Of a DNA stretch of 64,000 nt, positions 51,450-59,863 are shown in pieces. The notes beneath the pieces were generated by a model. That model was not told the origin of the DNA. It did no database searches and saw only the letters and a list, made by a program, of their open reading frames with translations. How positions within the stretch are numbered: the first letter of the stretch is position 1; each line of letters begins with the position of its first letter. Source of the stretch: Pseudorhodobacter ferrugineus DSM 5888. Its GTDB lineage: Bacteria > Pseudomonadota > Alphaproteobacteria > Rhodobacterales > Rhodobacteraceae. The translations under genes and the position numbers were made by a program. Location: positions 62,001 to 126,000 of the forward strand of contig NZ_ATVN01000008.1 of NCBI RefSeq assembly GCF_000420745.1, in the 5' to 3' direction.

Positions 51450-52193
51450 ATGTTGGAAACGCTGGTTGATGCGTTTCCAACCCTTGCCCTGTTGGCCTAT
51501 GAGCCGCCGGGCTGGGGTGCCAACCTCTTGCGCGGTCTGGTCAATTCGATCCAGATTGCGCTTGGGGCCTATGCGGTTGGCCTGATCATCGGCACCGCAG
51601 GGGCCTTTGGCAAGCTGAACGGTGGCCCCGTCACCCGCGATTTGCTGGCCATTTATACCACCGTGGTCCGCGCCGTGCCGGAACTGGTGCTGATCCTGAT
51701 CCTCTATTTCGCCGTGACCGATTTGGTCAATCAAGGCATGGTCGCGATGGGTTACGCCCGCGTCCAAATCTCGGGCGTGGCCGCTGGCATTGCCGTGCTG
51801 GGCGTGGTCCAAGGCGCCTATTCGACCGAGGTCATTCGCGGTGCTATCCTCGCCGTGCCCGCAGGCCAGCTTGAGGCTGCGCGCGCCATGGGCATGCCTC
51901 CCTTGAAAACCGCTTGGCGCATCACCTTGCCCTTGATGCTGTCAAACGCCATTCCCGGCCTTGCAAACCTGTGGCTGATTGCGACCAAAGACACCGCCCT
52001 TTTGGCCATTGTCGGCTTTGCCGAACTGACCTTGCAAACCCGCCAAGCGGCCTCCTCGACCAAGGCGTTCCTGACGTTTTTCTTGGCGGCAGGGGTGCTT
52101 TACCTTCTTATCACCCTCGTCTCTGGCGTCATCTTTGGCCGGATTGAAAAATGGGCGCGGCGCGGGCAGCGCGGCAGCGGGGCAGGGTCATGA
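51450..52193 (+). CDS. Basic amino-acid ABC transporter permease (HisQ type)
   Basis: A 247-residue inner-membrane protein with five to six helices and the EAA loop QLEAARAMGMPPLKTAWRI. Three bases after the binding-protein gene and overlapping the next permease by four. The two permeases should form a heterodimer. Confidence 0.93.
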   Translation: MLETLVDAFPTLALLAYEPPGWGANLLRGLVNSIQIALGAYAVGLIIGTAGAFGKLNGGPVTRDLLAIYTTVVRAVPELVLILILYFAVTDLVNQGMVAMGYARVQISGVAAGIAVLGVVQGAYSTEVIRGAILAVPAGQLEAARAMGMPPLKTAWRITLPLMLSNAIPGLANLWLIATKDTALLAIVGFAELTLQTRQAASSTKAFLTFFLAAGVLYLLITLVSGVIFGRIEKWARRGQRGSGAGS

Positions 52194-52990
52194 CAGACGC
52201 ATCCCTAACCGATAGCGCACCGCCGAAATTCTGGCTTACTCATCGCATAATCATGGCTGTGGTCGCAGCGCTTATCGTCGCCCTCTGCGCGTTCACCCTG
52301 CGCTGGGACTGGTTGCCTAAATACCTGCCGCTGATCGGCGAAGGCATCTGGCGCACGCTATGGCTGTTGGCCGTGACCACGTTTTTCGGCTTTTTCCTCG
52401 CCATTCCACTTGGCTTGGCCCAAGCCGCCGGCCCTTGGTATCTGGCCGCCCCTGCACGCGCCTTTTGCACCATCATTCGCGGCACGCCGCTGCTGTTGCA
52501 ACTGTGGCTGCTCTACTACGGCCTCGGGTCGCTGTTCCCGCAATTCCCCGCGATCCGCCAGTCCGAGCTGTGGCCCTATCTACGCCAAGCCTGGCCCTAT
52601 GCCGTGTTCGCGCTGACCATCAGCTTTGCGGGTTATGAAGGCGAGGTCATGCGCGGCGCGTTCAAAGGCGTGCCAGGCGGGCAGTTAGAGGCGGCGCGCG
52701 CCATGGGCATGCCACGCCTGACCATCCTCCGCCGGATCTGGTTGCCGTTGGCCATTCAACGCGCATTGCCCACGCTGGGCGGTGAAACCGTATTGCAGCT
52801 AAAGGCGACGCCTTTGGTTGCGACGATCACGGTAGTGGATATTTACGCCGTGGCATCCCGCGTGCGCCAGGATACGTTCATTGTGTACGAGCCGCTGTTA
52901 CTGTTGGCGGTGGTCTATATGGTTATCACAGGGTTGATCGTGCTGGCCTTTCGCTGGTTTGAGAACCGCGTGCCAAGTCGGGTTGCCTGA
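52190..52990 (+). CDS. Basic amino-acid ABC transporter permease (HisM type)
   Basis: A 266-residue second permease with the EAA loop QLEAARAMGMPRLTILRRI. The start at 52190 overlaps the previous stop (ATGA), which is preferred to a longer in-frame start. It completes the ATPase-receptor-permease-permease transporter. A GATATTTTTG element follows. Confidence 0.93.
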   Translation: MTDASLTDSAPPKFWLTHRIIMAVVAALIVALCAFTLRWDWLPKYLPLIGEGIWRTLWLLAVTTFFGFFLAIPLGLAQAAGPWYLAAPARAFCTIIRGTPLLLQLWLLYYGLGSLFPQFPAIRQSELWPYLRQAWPYAVFALTISFAGYEGEVMRGAFKGVPGGQLEAARAMGMPRLTILRRIWLPLAIQRALPTLGGETVLQLKATPLVATITVVDIYAVASRVRQDTFIVYEPLLLLAVVYMVITGLIVLAFRWFENRVPSRVA

Positions 52991-53018
52991 GCTGCCACGG
53001 ATTGGGGGCGCTGCCCCC

Positions 53019-53079
53019 GCCGGATTGGCAGGCCAATCCGGCCCCCAACCTTTCTCGCGATATTTTTTGCCAAAGAAAA
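53019..53079 (+). repeat. GATATTTTTG post-gene element, copy E
   Basis: A 10-bp perfect stem GCCGGATTGG/CCAATCCGGC with a four-base loop (53019-53042) is followed by CGCGATATTTTTTGCC and AAAGAAAATGG. It lies after the last permease gene and faces the convergent DUF6455 gene. Confidence 0.55.
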
Positions 53080-53089
53080 TGGAGAGACA

Positions 53090-53368
53090 TCACGGTGTTT
53101 TGGGCAGGGTTTTTGACAGAAATGTCAGCAAGCGGCCGTTGACGCAAAAGGCGGGCGGTTTTTCGATCCTGTCGGGGCGGTCGGCAAGGAAATCTGCGCA
53201 TTTTGCCGGATCGGGGCAGGCGGCGCAGTTTTTATCCATTTGGGCCGCGATCTGATCGGGCAGCAGGCCGTTTGCCACAAGGTCGGGCAGCGGCAAGCCC
53301 AGTTTTTCGCTAAGTTGGCGCAGCAGCGCGGTAGTATCGTTTCTAATCATCGCACACATCCCGTCCAT
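53090..53368 (-). CDS. DUF6455-like small protein
   Basis: A 92-residue protein with a cysteine pattern of CAACPDPAKCADFL and PPAFCVNGRLL, typical of the DUF6455 group common in Rhodobacterales. The cysteines may bind a metal or cluster. The true start may be the third methionine (MIRNDTT). Function unknown. Confidence 0.75.
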   Translation of the reverse strand: MDGMCAMIRNDTTALLRQLSEKLGLPLPDLVANGLLPDQIAAQMDKNCAACPDPAKCADFLADRPDRIEKPPAFCVNGRLLTFLSKTLPKTP

Positions 53369-53440
53369 GTTGCCTAAGGGCAGTTTAGGCGACGCAGGGT
53401 TAAGGCTTTGTTAGAATGGGGCGGCCAAAGGCAAAGAAAG

Positions 53441-54337
53441 TCAGGGCCGGCTTTCCACCTTGCGCGCGACATCTTTGTGGATGATCACATCGGTTTGCGG
53501 ATAGGCCAGCAGGATCGTGCGGCGCAGACCCGCGCCGATATCATGCGCCTCGCGCAGGGTCAGGTCGCCGTCCAGTTCGATATGCAAATGGACAAAGATT
53601 TTGCTGCCTGCCATCCGTGTTTTCAGGTCGTGAAAGCCGTGCACGCCGGGCCATTCGCGCGCCAAGGTTGCGATGCCGTCAATCACGTCAGGGTCGGCCG
53701 CGCGGTCCATCAACGCGTCCCAGGCGCTGCGCCCGATTTTCAGCGCACCAATCGCCAGCATTCCCGCCGCCGCCAGTGCCATCACGCTGTCAATCTGGAT
53801 CAGACCAAAGCGCGACGATGCCCAAAGCGACGCAATCGCCCCGATGTTGGGCAAAAGGTCGCCCAGATAATGCAGCCGGTCGGCCTTGACCACCTTATTG
53901 CCTGTGCGTTTTGCCACACGGGTTTGCCAAACAATCAGCGCCAGCGTCAGCACAATCGACAGCCCCATCGCGATGATCCCGCTGCCCTCGGCCGTCAACC
54001 GTTCGGGTTGCGCCGTGATCAGGCGGTTTATCGCGGCCCAAGTGATAACACCCGCCGAAATCAGGATAAACAGCGATTGCCCCAACGCGGCAAGGTCTTC
54101 GGCAGAGCTGTGGCCGAACACATGGTCATCATCCGGCGGGCGCGCGGCATAGAAAATCGCGGAAATCGCGCCAAGGCTGACCATCAGGTCCATCGCACTG
54201 TCGGCAAGCGACGCCGCCACCGAAAGTGCCCCCGTTTCCCCCAGCGCCCACAGCTTCAACGCCACCAACAGCGCCGCCACAACAACCGATGCGGCCCCCG
54301 CCGACAGATTAAGCCGTGTTGTCTCTGGCAAGGGCAT
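53441..54337 (-). CDS. Cation diffusion facilitator, FieF-like
   Basis: A 298-residue proton antiporter for divalent metals with six membrane helices and a C-terminal cytosolic dimer domain (GVHGFHDLKTRMAGSKIFVHLHIELD). The transport site is formed by ADSAMD and HYLGD, which supply two Asp, His and Asp as in FieF (Zn/Fe efflux); HVFGHSSAEDL lies between. Exact metal not predictable. Confidence 0.92.
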   Translation of the reverse strand: MPLPETTRLNLSAGAASVVVAALLVALKLWALGETGALSVAASLADSAMDLMVSLGAISAIFYAARPPDDDHVFGHSSAEDLAALGQSLFILISAGVITWAAINRLITAQPERLTAEGSGIIAMGLSIVLTLALIVWQTRVAKRTGNKVVKADRLHYLGDLLPNIGAIASLWASSRFGLIQIDSVMALAAAGMLAIGALKIGRSAWDALMDRAADPDVIDGIATLAREWPGVHGFHDLKTRMAGSKIFVHLHIELDGDLTLREAHDIGAGLRRTILLAYPQTDVIIHKDVARKVESRP

Positions 54338-54393
54338 GTCTGGCCTTTCTCGAGTGGGGATGCATGCAAAGTTACAGGCGCGGTTGTGGCGCT

Positions 54394-54909
54394 TTAGTCA
54401 AAACTCTCGTCGTCGTCCACGCCCCACAGCGATGCTTTTGGGGCCCATCCTTTTTCATCCGCAATGCTGACGCGGCACCAATCAATCTTGCATTCCAACA
54501 GTCGCGCGATCACCCCCGCCTCGGCCCGCAGCACCACGGCCCCGTCGGTCACAGGACTTGCCCGCAAATCCAGCATATCTGCCGCCACCAACACCGTCCG
54601 CGTGCCCGACAGCAAGGAATAATGCACCCAGCCGCCCGCGCCCTCGGCATCCTCGATGCGCCGCCAATTCTCATATTCCGCCGTAATCCGCAGCGGCATA
54701 CCTGCACGGGTGAACACCCAGTCAATCCGATGCGTCAGCCCAGGCCCGCGCCGCGCATTGCCCTCATTGGTTTTCAGCGACACATAGCGTGGCAAAGGCA
54801 GGTTCGTCACCTCGCCCCGCACCACGCCATCCGCATCCTGCGCCACGCTGGCCCCCGCCAAACAAGCAGTCAGCCCCAATGCCACGCCCCAAACCCAAAA
54901 TACCCGCAT
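54394..54909 (-). CDS. Secreted SH3-domain protein
   Basis: A 171-residue product with an N-terminal signal (MRVFWVWGVALGLTACLAGASVAQ). Two bacterial SH3-like repeats follow (LKTNEGNARRGPGLTHRI... and DMLDLRASPVTDGAVV...CRVSIADEKGW). Such proteins usually bind cell-wall peptides in the periplasm. The acidic tail DDDESFD is notable. Confidence 0.85.
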   Translation of the reverse strand: MRVFWVWGVALGLTACLAGASVAQDADGVVRGEVTNLPLPRYVSLKTNEGNARRGPGLTHRIDWVFTRAGMPLRITAEYENWRRIEDAEGAGGWVHYSLLSGTRTVLVAADMLDLRASPVTDGAVVLRAEAGVIARLLECKIDWCRVSIADEKGWAPKASLWGVDDDESFD

Positions 54910-55051
54910 CTACCCGTCCTATTGCGGCCCTTGGACATCGCCCAAAACCGCTTTCATCGCTCATCAATTGCGCACCGGGGCTTGTACCTCGCCCCGCTTC
55001 CCGTCACCTTGCCATTAACGAACCGGATTTGAAAGTGAATCGAGGATTTTC

Positions 55052-56038
55052 ATGCCTGCACCTCGCCTAAGTGTTGTTGTCACGCGACGCCTGCCCGAAA
55101 CGGTCGAAACCCGAATGAAAGAACTGTTCAACGTCGAGTTGCGCGATCCCGACACCCGCATGACCCGCGATGAACTTGCCGCCGCCATGCGCCGCGCCGA
55201 TGTTCTGGTCCCTTGCGTCACCGATCAGATCGACGCGGGCCTGCTGGCCGCCGCCGGCGACAAGCTGAAACTCATCGCCAATTACGGCGCAGGCATCGAC
55301 CATATCGACGTGGCCTCGGCCCGCCAACGCGGCATCCTTGTGTCCAACACGCCGGGCGTTGTCACCGATGATACCGCCGATATGACCCTCGCCCTGATCC
55401 TCTCGGTCACCCGCAAAATCCCCGAAGGGTTGGCCGAAATGCAGGCCGGTAAATGGCAAGGCTGGGCACCGATGGCCCATCTGGGGGGCCGCATCGGGGG
55501 CCGCCGTCTGGGCATCTTGGGCATGGGCCGCATCGGCCAAGCGGTCGCGCGCCGCGCCGCCGCCTTTGGCATGCAAATCCACTACCACAACCGCAAACGC
55601 CTGCGCCCCGAGATCGAAGAGGCGCTGGACGCCACCTATTGGGAAAGCCTCGACCAGATGGTCAGCCGGATGGACATCATCTCGATCAACTGCCCCCACA
55701 CGCCGTCCACCTTTCATTTGATGAACGCGCGCCGCCTGAAACTGATGAAACCTTCGGCGGTCATAGTTAACACCTCGCGCGGCGAGGTCATTGATGAAAA
55801 CGCCCTGACCCGCGGCTTGCGTGCAGGTGAAATCGCAGGCGCGGGCCTTGATGTGTTTGAACACGGCCACGAGGTGAACCCCCGCCTGCGCGAACTCCCC
55901 AACGTGGTGCTGCTGCCGCACATGGGGTCGGCCACTGTCGAGGGGCGTGCGGAAATGGGTGAGAAGGTTATTATAAATATCAAGACCTTCTCCGATGGCC
56001 ACCGCCCACCGGATCAGGTCGTGCCAGGGATGCTGTAA
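55052..56038 (+). CDS. D-2-hydroxyacid dehydrogenase (glyoxylate/hydroxypyruvate reductase-like)
   Basis: A 328-residue NAD(P)-dependent enzyme. The nucleotide fold LGILGMGRIGQAVARRA and the catalytic Arg (NTSRGEVID), Glu (GLDVFEHG) and His (LLPHMGSAT) are all present. The closest recognised type is glyoxylate reductase, which would reduce the product of GlcDEF, but the two loci are not adjacent. GAGGA precedes the ATG. Confidence 0.92.
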   Translation: MPAPRLSVVVTRRLPETVETRMKELFNVELRDPDTRMTRDELAAAMRRADVLVPCVTDQIDAGLLAAAGDKLKLIANYGAGIDHIDVASARQRGILVSNTPGVVTDDTADMTLALILSVTRKIPEGLAEMQAGKWQGWAPMAHLGGRIGGRRLGILGMGRIGQAVARRAAAFGMQIHYHNRKRLRPEIEEALDATYWESLDQMVSRMDIISINCPHTPSTFHLMNARRLKLMKPSAVIVNTSRGEVIDENALTRGLRAGEIAGAGLDVFEHGHEVNPRLRELPNVVLLPHMGSATVEGRAEMGEKVIINIKTFSDGHRPPDQVVPGML

Positions 56039-56054
56039 CGTCGCCGCTGTGTGA

Positions 56055-56150
56055 AACAGGGGCCACTCCCGCCACTCAACGCCTTTTGCCTAGCGGCAAA
56101 AAGCGCCTCAAGGTGGGCCGCGCCGCCCCTGCTAGGCGCGGCGGTCAGTT
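56055..56150 (+). repeat. Intergenic repeat, second copy
   Basis: GGGGC, CTCCCGCC, GCCTTTTGCC, GGCAAAAA and CGCCTCAA blocks match 29395-29488, again ending in a GC-rich stem (CCGCGCC/GGCGCGG). It lies right after the hydroxyacid dehydrogenase gene. The internal TTTTGCC/GGCAAAA stem could act in transcript ending. Confidence 0.5.
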
Positions 56151-56212
56151 CGGCCACGGCGATGCAGGTTACGCAAAACGTCCGATGTGTCTAAATGGCA
56201 CTGCGGGCGACA

Positions 56213-57145
56213 TCAGCGTCCCGTATGCGCCCCATTCAGAAACAAACTCCGCCGGTTTTCTTTGACATAAGTCCAGGCAATAAATCGGCTGGTTTTTTGC
56301 CCCTGCGCCATTTCGACCACTTTAAACTCCGTAACCCCAGCTTTGCCTAAAATTTTACTAAGCGGCCGCAGGTTATCTTTTTTCGACACCAATGAGGTGA
56401 ACCACAGGCATTGTTCGGCGAATTCTATGCTTTGTTCAACCATACCAGCGATAAACTTAATCTCGCCTCCCGGACACCAAAGCTCGGCGTTTTGACCGCC
56501 AAAATTAAGGTTTGTTGACGGCCCTTTGCCAAGGTTAACCCATTTGCGCGTGGTGCCTTTGTTTGCCTGTTCGATGGACGCATGAAAGGGCGGGTTGCAC
56601 AGCGTCACATGAAAAAAATCGCGGGAATCGATCACGCCTTTGAACGTATTTTCAGCGTTGTTTTGCCGTCTCAGGCTGATCTTCAAGCTGTTGAATTTGC
56701 AAATCTGCTGTGCCGATTTGATCGCGGCGGGGTCCACATCGACGCCGGTAAAGTGCCAGCCATATTCGCTTTGGCCAATAAGCGGGTACACAAGGCTTGC
56801 ACCAGTGCCAATATCCAAGGCTTTGATACTGCGCCCGCGCGGGATGTCTTGGACGTTGTTGCTGGCCAGCAAGTCCGCCAGATAGTGGATGTAATCGGCA
56901 CGACCTGGGATCGGTGGGCAGAGGTAATTGGCAGGGATATCCCAGAAATCGACATTGTAATACGTCTTCAGCAGCGCCCTGTTCAGCATACGAACCGCCA
57001 ATGGATCTTGAAAATCAATCGTCGTCTGCCCGACAGGATTGCGGGTCGTAAAGGCGTCAAGCTCGGGTAAATCCGCCACCAAACGCGGAAAATCATACCC
57101 TGCTTTGTGTTGGTTGCGGGGGTGTAACTCGGTTTTGGTGGCCAT
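56213..57145 (-). CDS. rlmF: 23S rRNA adenine-1618 N6-methyltransferase, RlmF-like
   Basis: A 310-residue SAM-dependent enzyme that methylates A1618 of 23S rRNA in Escherichia coli. Family signs are LHPRNQHKAGYDF at the start, the SAM loop ALDIGTGASLVYPLIG, and the catalytic CNPPFHAS. The start at 57145 is preferred over one 18 bases upstream. The gene is richer in A/T at third positions than its neighbours and is best known from gammaproteobacteria, which suggests acquisition. Confidence 0.9.
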   Translation of the reverse strand: MATKTELHPRNQHKAGYDFPRLVADLPELDAFTTRNPVGQTTIDFQDPLAVRMLNRALLKTYYNVDFWDIPANYLCPPIPGRADYIHYLADLLASNNVQDIPRGRSIKALDIGTGASLVYPLIGQSEYGWHFTGVDVDPAAIKSAQQICKFNSLKISLRRQNNAENTFKGVIDSRDFFHVTLCNPPFHASIEQANKGTTRKWVNLGKGPSTNLNFGGQNAELWCPGGEIKFIAGMVEQSIEFAEQCLWFTSLVSKKDNLRPLSKILGKAGVTEFKVVEMAQGQKTSRFIAWTYVKENRRSLFLNGAHTGR

Positions 57146-57448
57146 GAGGAAGCCTTCATTCAAGGGGGCGACGGGGGCGTGCCGAAGTGTTGGCTGATCT
57201 TACCTTCCCCTGCATGAATAGTAAAATTGATAGGGGGTTAGACGAGAATGGCACTCAAGGTCTTTTGCTGAAAGTCGGTCCTGCGAAAATTTCCAAAAAA
57301 GGCGTAGGCTGTGCATCTGTTGCGCACCTTTCTTAAACCCGTCACCCCCCGCGTACGCATTAAAATTCAGTTAACGAAAAACCAAAAACCATTCTAAATC
57401 AACAGATTAAAAAAATGTCCGCGCGCGGTCATTCCCGCGTACACACCC
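57146..57448. other. AT-rich intergenic region
   Basis: These 303 bases upstream of rlmF and downstream of the DadA-like gene are A/T-rich compared with the surroundings. They hold no open frame or clear repeat that I can support. The promoter of rlmF is probably within it. Confidence 0.4.
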
Positions 57449-58687
57449 CTAAAACCGCGTTGGCAAACAGGCCTCAATCGCCGCCTGCGGGGCCCGCCCC
57501 GCCACCAAATCGGCCACCATTCCGGCCGTTACGGGGGCCAAAGTCAGCCCGACATGGCCGTGCCCATAGGCATGAATAATCTCCGCCCCCCCTCGGCTCG
57601 GCCCGATCACAGGCAAGCTATCGGGCATCGAGGGCCGGAACCCCATCCAGTCCCGATCAGGCTGGCCCAAGTCAGGAAAAAACGCCCGCGCGCCCTCAAT
57701 CAGTTTCTCAATTCGGTGGCGCGCGGGCGGGGCCGTCAGCCCCCCCAATTCCACCGTCCCCGCCACCCTCAATCGCCCCTGCATCGGGCAGAAATAGAAC
57801 CCCCGAGAGGTCGGGCAGCATGGCCGCGTCAGCCTCGGCGCCTCCATATCCCATTCGACATGATAGCCCCGTTCCGTATCCAGCGGCACCCTATCACCCG
57901 CCTGCCGCGCCAGATCTTTGGAATGCGCACCTGCCGCAATTATCACCCGCCGCGCGGTCAAATTCAGCCCTGTCCCAGTCAAACTGACTCCGCTGACCTG
58001 CCGTTCCAAACGGTCAACCTTGGCCACAATATGCCCCACCCCGCCCGCAAAGGCGGCCTTGGCCAGCAAGCCCATCATCTGCCCCGGATCAGACATAAAC
58101 ACCGCCTTGGGGAAATAGGCAGCCCCCCCCTGCAGCACAGGCAAGCCCGGCTCCATCGCGGCGGTTTCGGCCTCATCGAGCATCTCAACCGACACGCCAA
58201 GATCACGCCGAAAGGCAAGATCGTTTCGTGCCGCCTCGGCTCCCGCGCGGGTCTCATAAAGATAAAGACAGCCCTTGCGCTGCATCAGCCCTTCGCCGCC
58301 GATCTTGGCGGCCAGTTCCTCCCACCCCGGCAGTGCGCCTGCCATCAATCCCGCGATTGCGACCGCATTTCGCCGCGCCGCGCCGGGTAAGGATTGCCTC
58401 GCAAACCGAACCAACCACGGGGCCAAACTTGGCAACGCGGCCTGACGTATCGAGAGGGGGGAGTTGCGATCAAACAGCAGCGAGGGCAGGGACCGCAAAA
58501 CATCGGGCGAGCCTACGGGTTGGATGGCATAGTCCGCGATCGTACCTGCATTGCCATAGCTGGCCCCCGAGCCAGGCGGGGCTGGGTCAATGACCACCAC
58601 CTCGCGCCCCTCAGTGGCCAAGCAGTGGGCGATGGACAAACCAATCACCCCCGCGCCAATCACCGCGATTTCAGCTGTCTGAACCAT
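57449..58687 (-). CDS. FAD-dependent D-amino-acid dehydrogenase-like oxidoreductase
   Basis: A 412-residue DAO-family flavoenzyme with the N-terminal FAD fold AVIGAGVIGLSIAHCLA, GSGASYGNAG, and the C-terminal GFRPSMPDSLPVIGPS and AYGHGHVGLTLAP signatures of DadA. It would oxidise a D-amino acid or secondary amine to an imine. It is the last of five same-strand genes and may act on an amine handled by the glutamine-synthetase-like protein. Confidence 0.87.
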   Translation of the reverse strand: MVQTAEIAVIGAGVIGLSIAHCLATEGREVVVIDPAPPGSGASYGNAGTIADYAIQPVGSPDVLRSLPSLLFDRNSPLSIRQAALPSLAPWLVRFARQSLPGAARRNAVAIAGLMAGALPGWEELAAKIGGEGLMQRKGCLYLYETRAGAEAARNDLAFRRDLGVSVEMLDEAETAAMEPGLPVLQGGAAYFPKAVFMSDPGQMMGLLAKAAFAGGVGHIVAKVDRLERQVSGVSLTGTGLNLTARRVIIAAGAHSKDLARQAGDRVPLDTERGYHVEWDMEAPRLTRPCCPTSRGFYFCPMQGRLRVAGTVELGGLTAPPARHRIEKLIEGARAFFPDLGQPDRDWMGFRPSMPDSLPVIGPSRGGAEIIHAYGHGHVGLTLAPVTAGMVADLVAGRAPQAAIEACLPTRF

Positions 58688-58702
58688 GCCCCTGCCGCCC
58701 GC

Positions 58703-59863
58703 TTACATGCAGGCTTGAAACAAGGCACGGGTGTTTTCGCGGGTCATTTCAACCGTATTGCCCCCACAAGACGGGTCTTCGAGAGCCATTTCGGTCAGCT
58801 CGTCCAGACGTGCCGCCTCAACCCCCATCGCGGCCAAAGTTTCGGGAATGCCCAACATTTCGCGCAGGTCCATCACAGCAGCGCGGAAACCATCAAACCC
58901 GCCGCGAATGGCAAGATAGCGGGCGGCAGCCTCGATCTTTTCTTCAATCACGTGGCGGTTGAAATCGAGCACCATCGGCATCACCACAGCGTTGGTCGTG
59001 CCGTGATGGGTGTTGTAAACCGCGCCAACGGGGTGCGACAGGCTATGGATCGCGCCAAGCCCTTTTTGGAACGCAACGGCCCCCATCGCGGCTGCAGACA
59101 TCATATGGGCGCGGGCGTCCAAATTGTTGGGATCAGCGTATACCAGTGGCAGATTTTCAAACACCAACCGCATCCCTTCCAGCGCGATGCCTTGGCCCAT
59201 CGGGTGATAATGCGGGCTGCAATACGCCTCTAGGCAATGGGCGAGCGCGTCCATACCTGTGCCTGCGGTTATGAATTTCGGCATGCCCATGGTCAGGGCT
59301 GGGTCGCAGATCACCACCTTGGCCATCAGGCCAGGGTGCCAGATGATCTTTTTCTTGTGGGTGGCCGAGTTGGTCAGAACACTGGCGGCCCCCACTTCAG
59401 AGCCTGTACCAGCCGTTGTGGGCACGGCGATTGTGGGATGGATTTTGCTGGCATCGGCGCGGGTCCACCAATCGCCAACATCCTCCATCTCCCAGACTTC
59501 CAGCCCCGGTTTTTGATCGGCCATAAGCGCGATCATTTTGCCTAAGTCAAGCGCCGAGCCGCCACCAAAACCGATGATGCCATCATGCCCGCCTGCTTTG
59601 AAAGCTGCAATTCCGGCGGCCAAATTCGCCTCATTCGGGTTGGCATCGACATCAGAGAACATAGCGCGGCCAAAACCACCTGCATCAATAATATCAAGAG
59701 CTTGGGCGGCAATCGGCAGACTGGCAAGCGCGCGGTCGGTGACCAGCAAGGGCTTGGTGATGCCGACGGCCTTGCAATGCTGGGCCAGTTCGGAAACGCG
59801 GCCCACGCCGAATTTGATGGCGGTGGGGTAGGACCAGTTACGATTGGGGACAGAGTGGGTCAT
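58703..59863 (-). CDS. Iron-containing alcohol dehydrogenase
   Basis: A 386-residue group III alcohol dehydrogenase. NAD binding: GGGSALDLGK and PTTAGTGSEVG. Iron ligands: Asp and His in DALAHCLEAY and His residues in HSLSHPVGAVYNTHHG. The start at 59863 follows AAAGG and overlaps the aldehyde dehydrogenase stop by four bases, so the pair is coupled and likely oxidises an alcohol via its aldehyde to an acid. Confidence 0.94.
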   Translation of the reverse strand: MTHSVPNRNWSYPTAIKFGVGRVSELAQHCKAVGITKPLLVTDRALASLPIAAQALDIIDAGGFGRAMFSDVDANPNEANLAAGIAAFKAGGHDGIIGFGGGSALDLGKMIALMADQKPGLEVWEMEDVGDWWTRADASKIHPTIAVPTTAGTGSEVGAASVLTNSATHKKKIIWHPGLMAKVVICDPALTMGMPKFITAGTGMDALAHCLEAYCSPHYHPMGQGIALEGMRLVFENLPLVYADPNNLDARAHMMSAAAMGAVAFQKGLGAIHSLSHPVGAVYNTHHGTTNAVVMPMVLDFNRHVIEEKIEAAARYLAIRGGFDGFRAAVMDLREMLGIPETLAAMGVEAARLDELTEMALEDPSCGGNTVEMTRENTRALFQACM

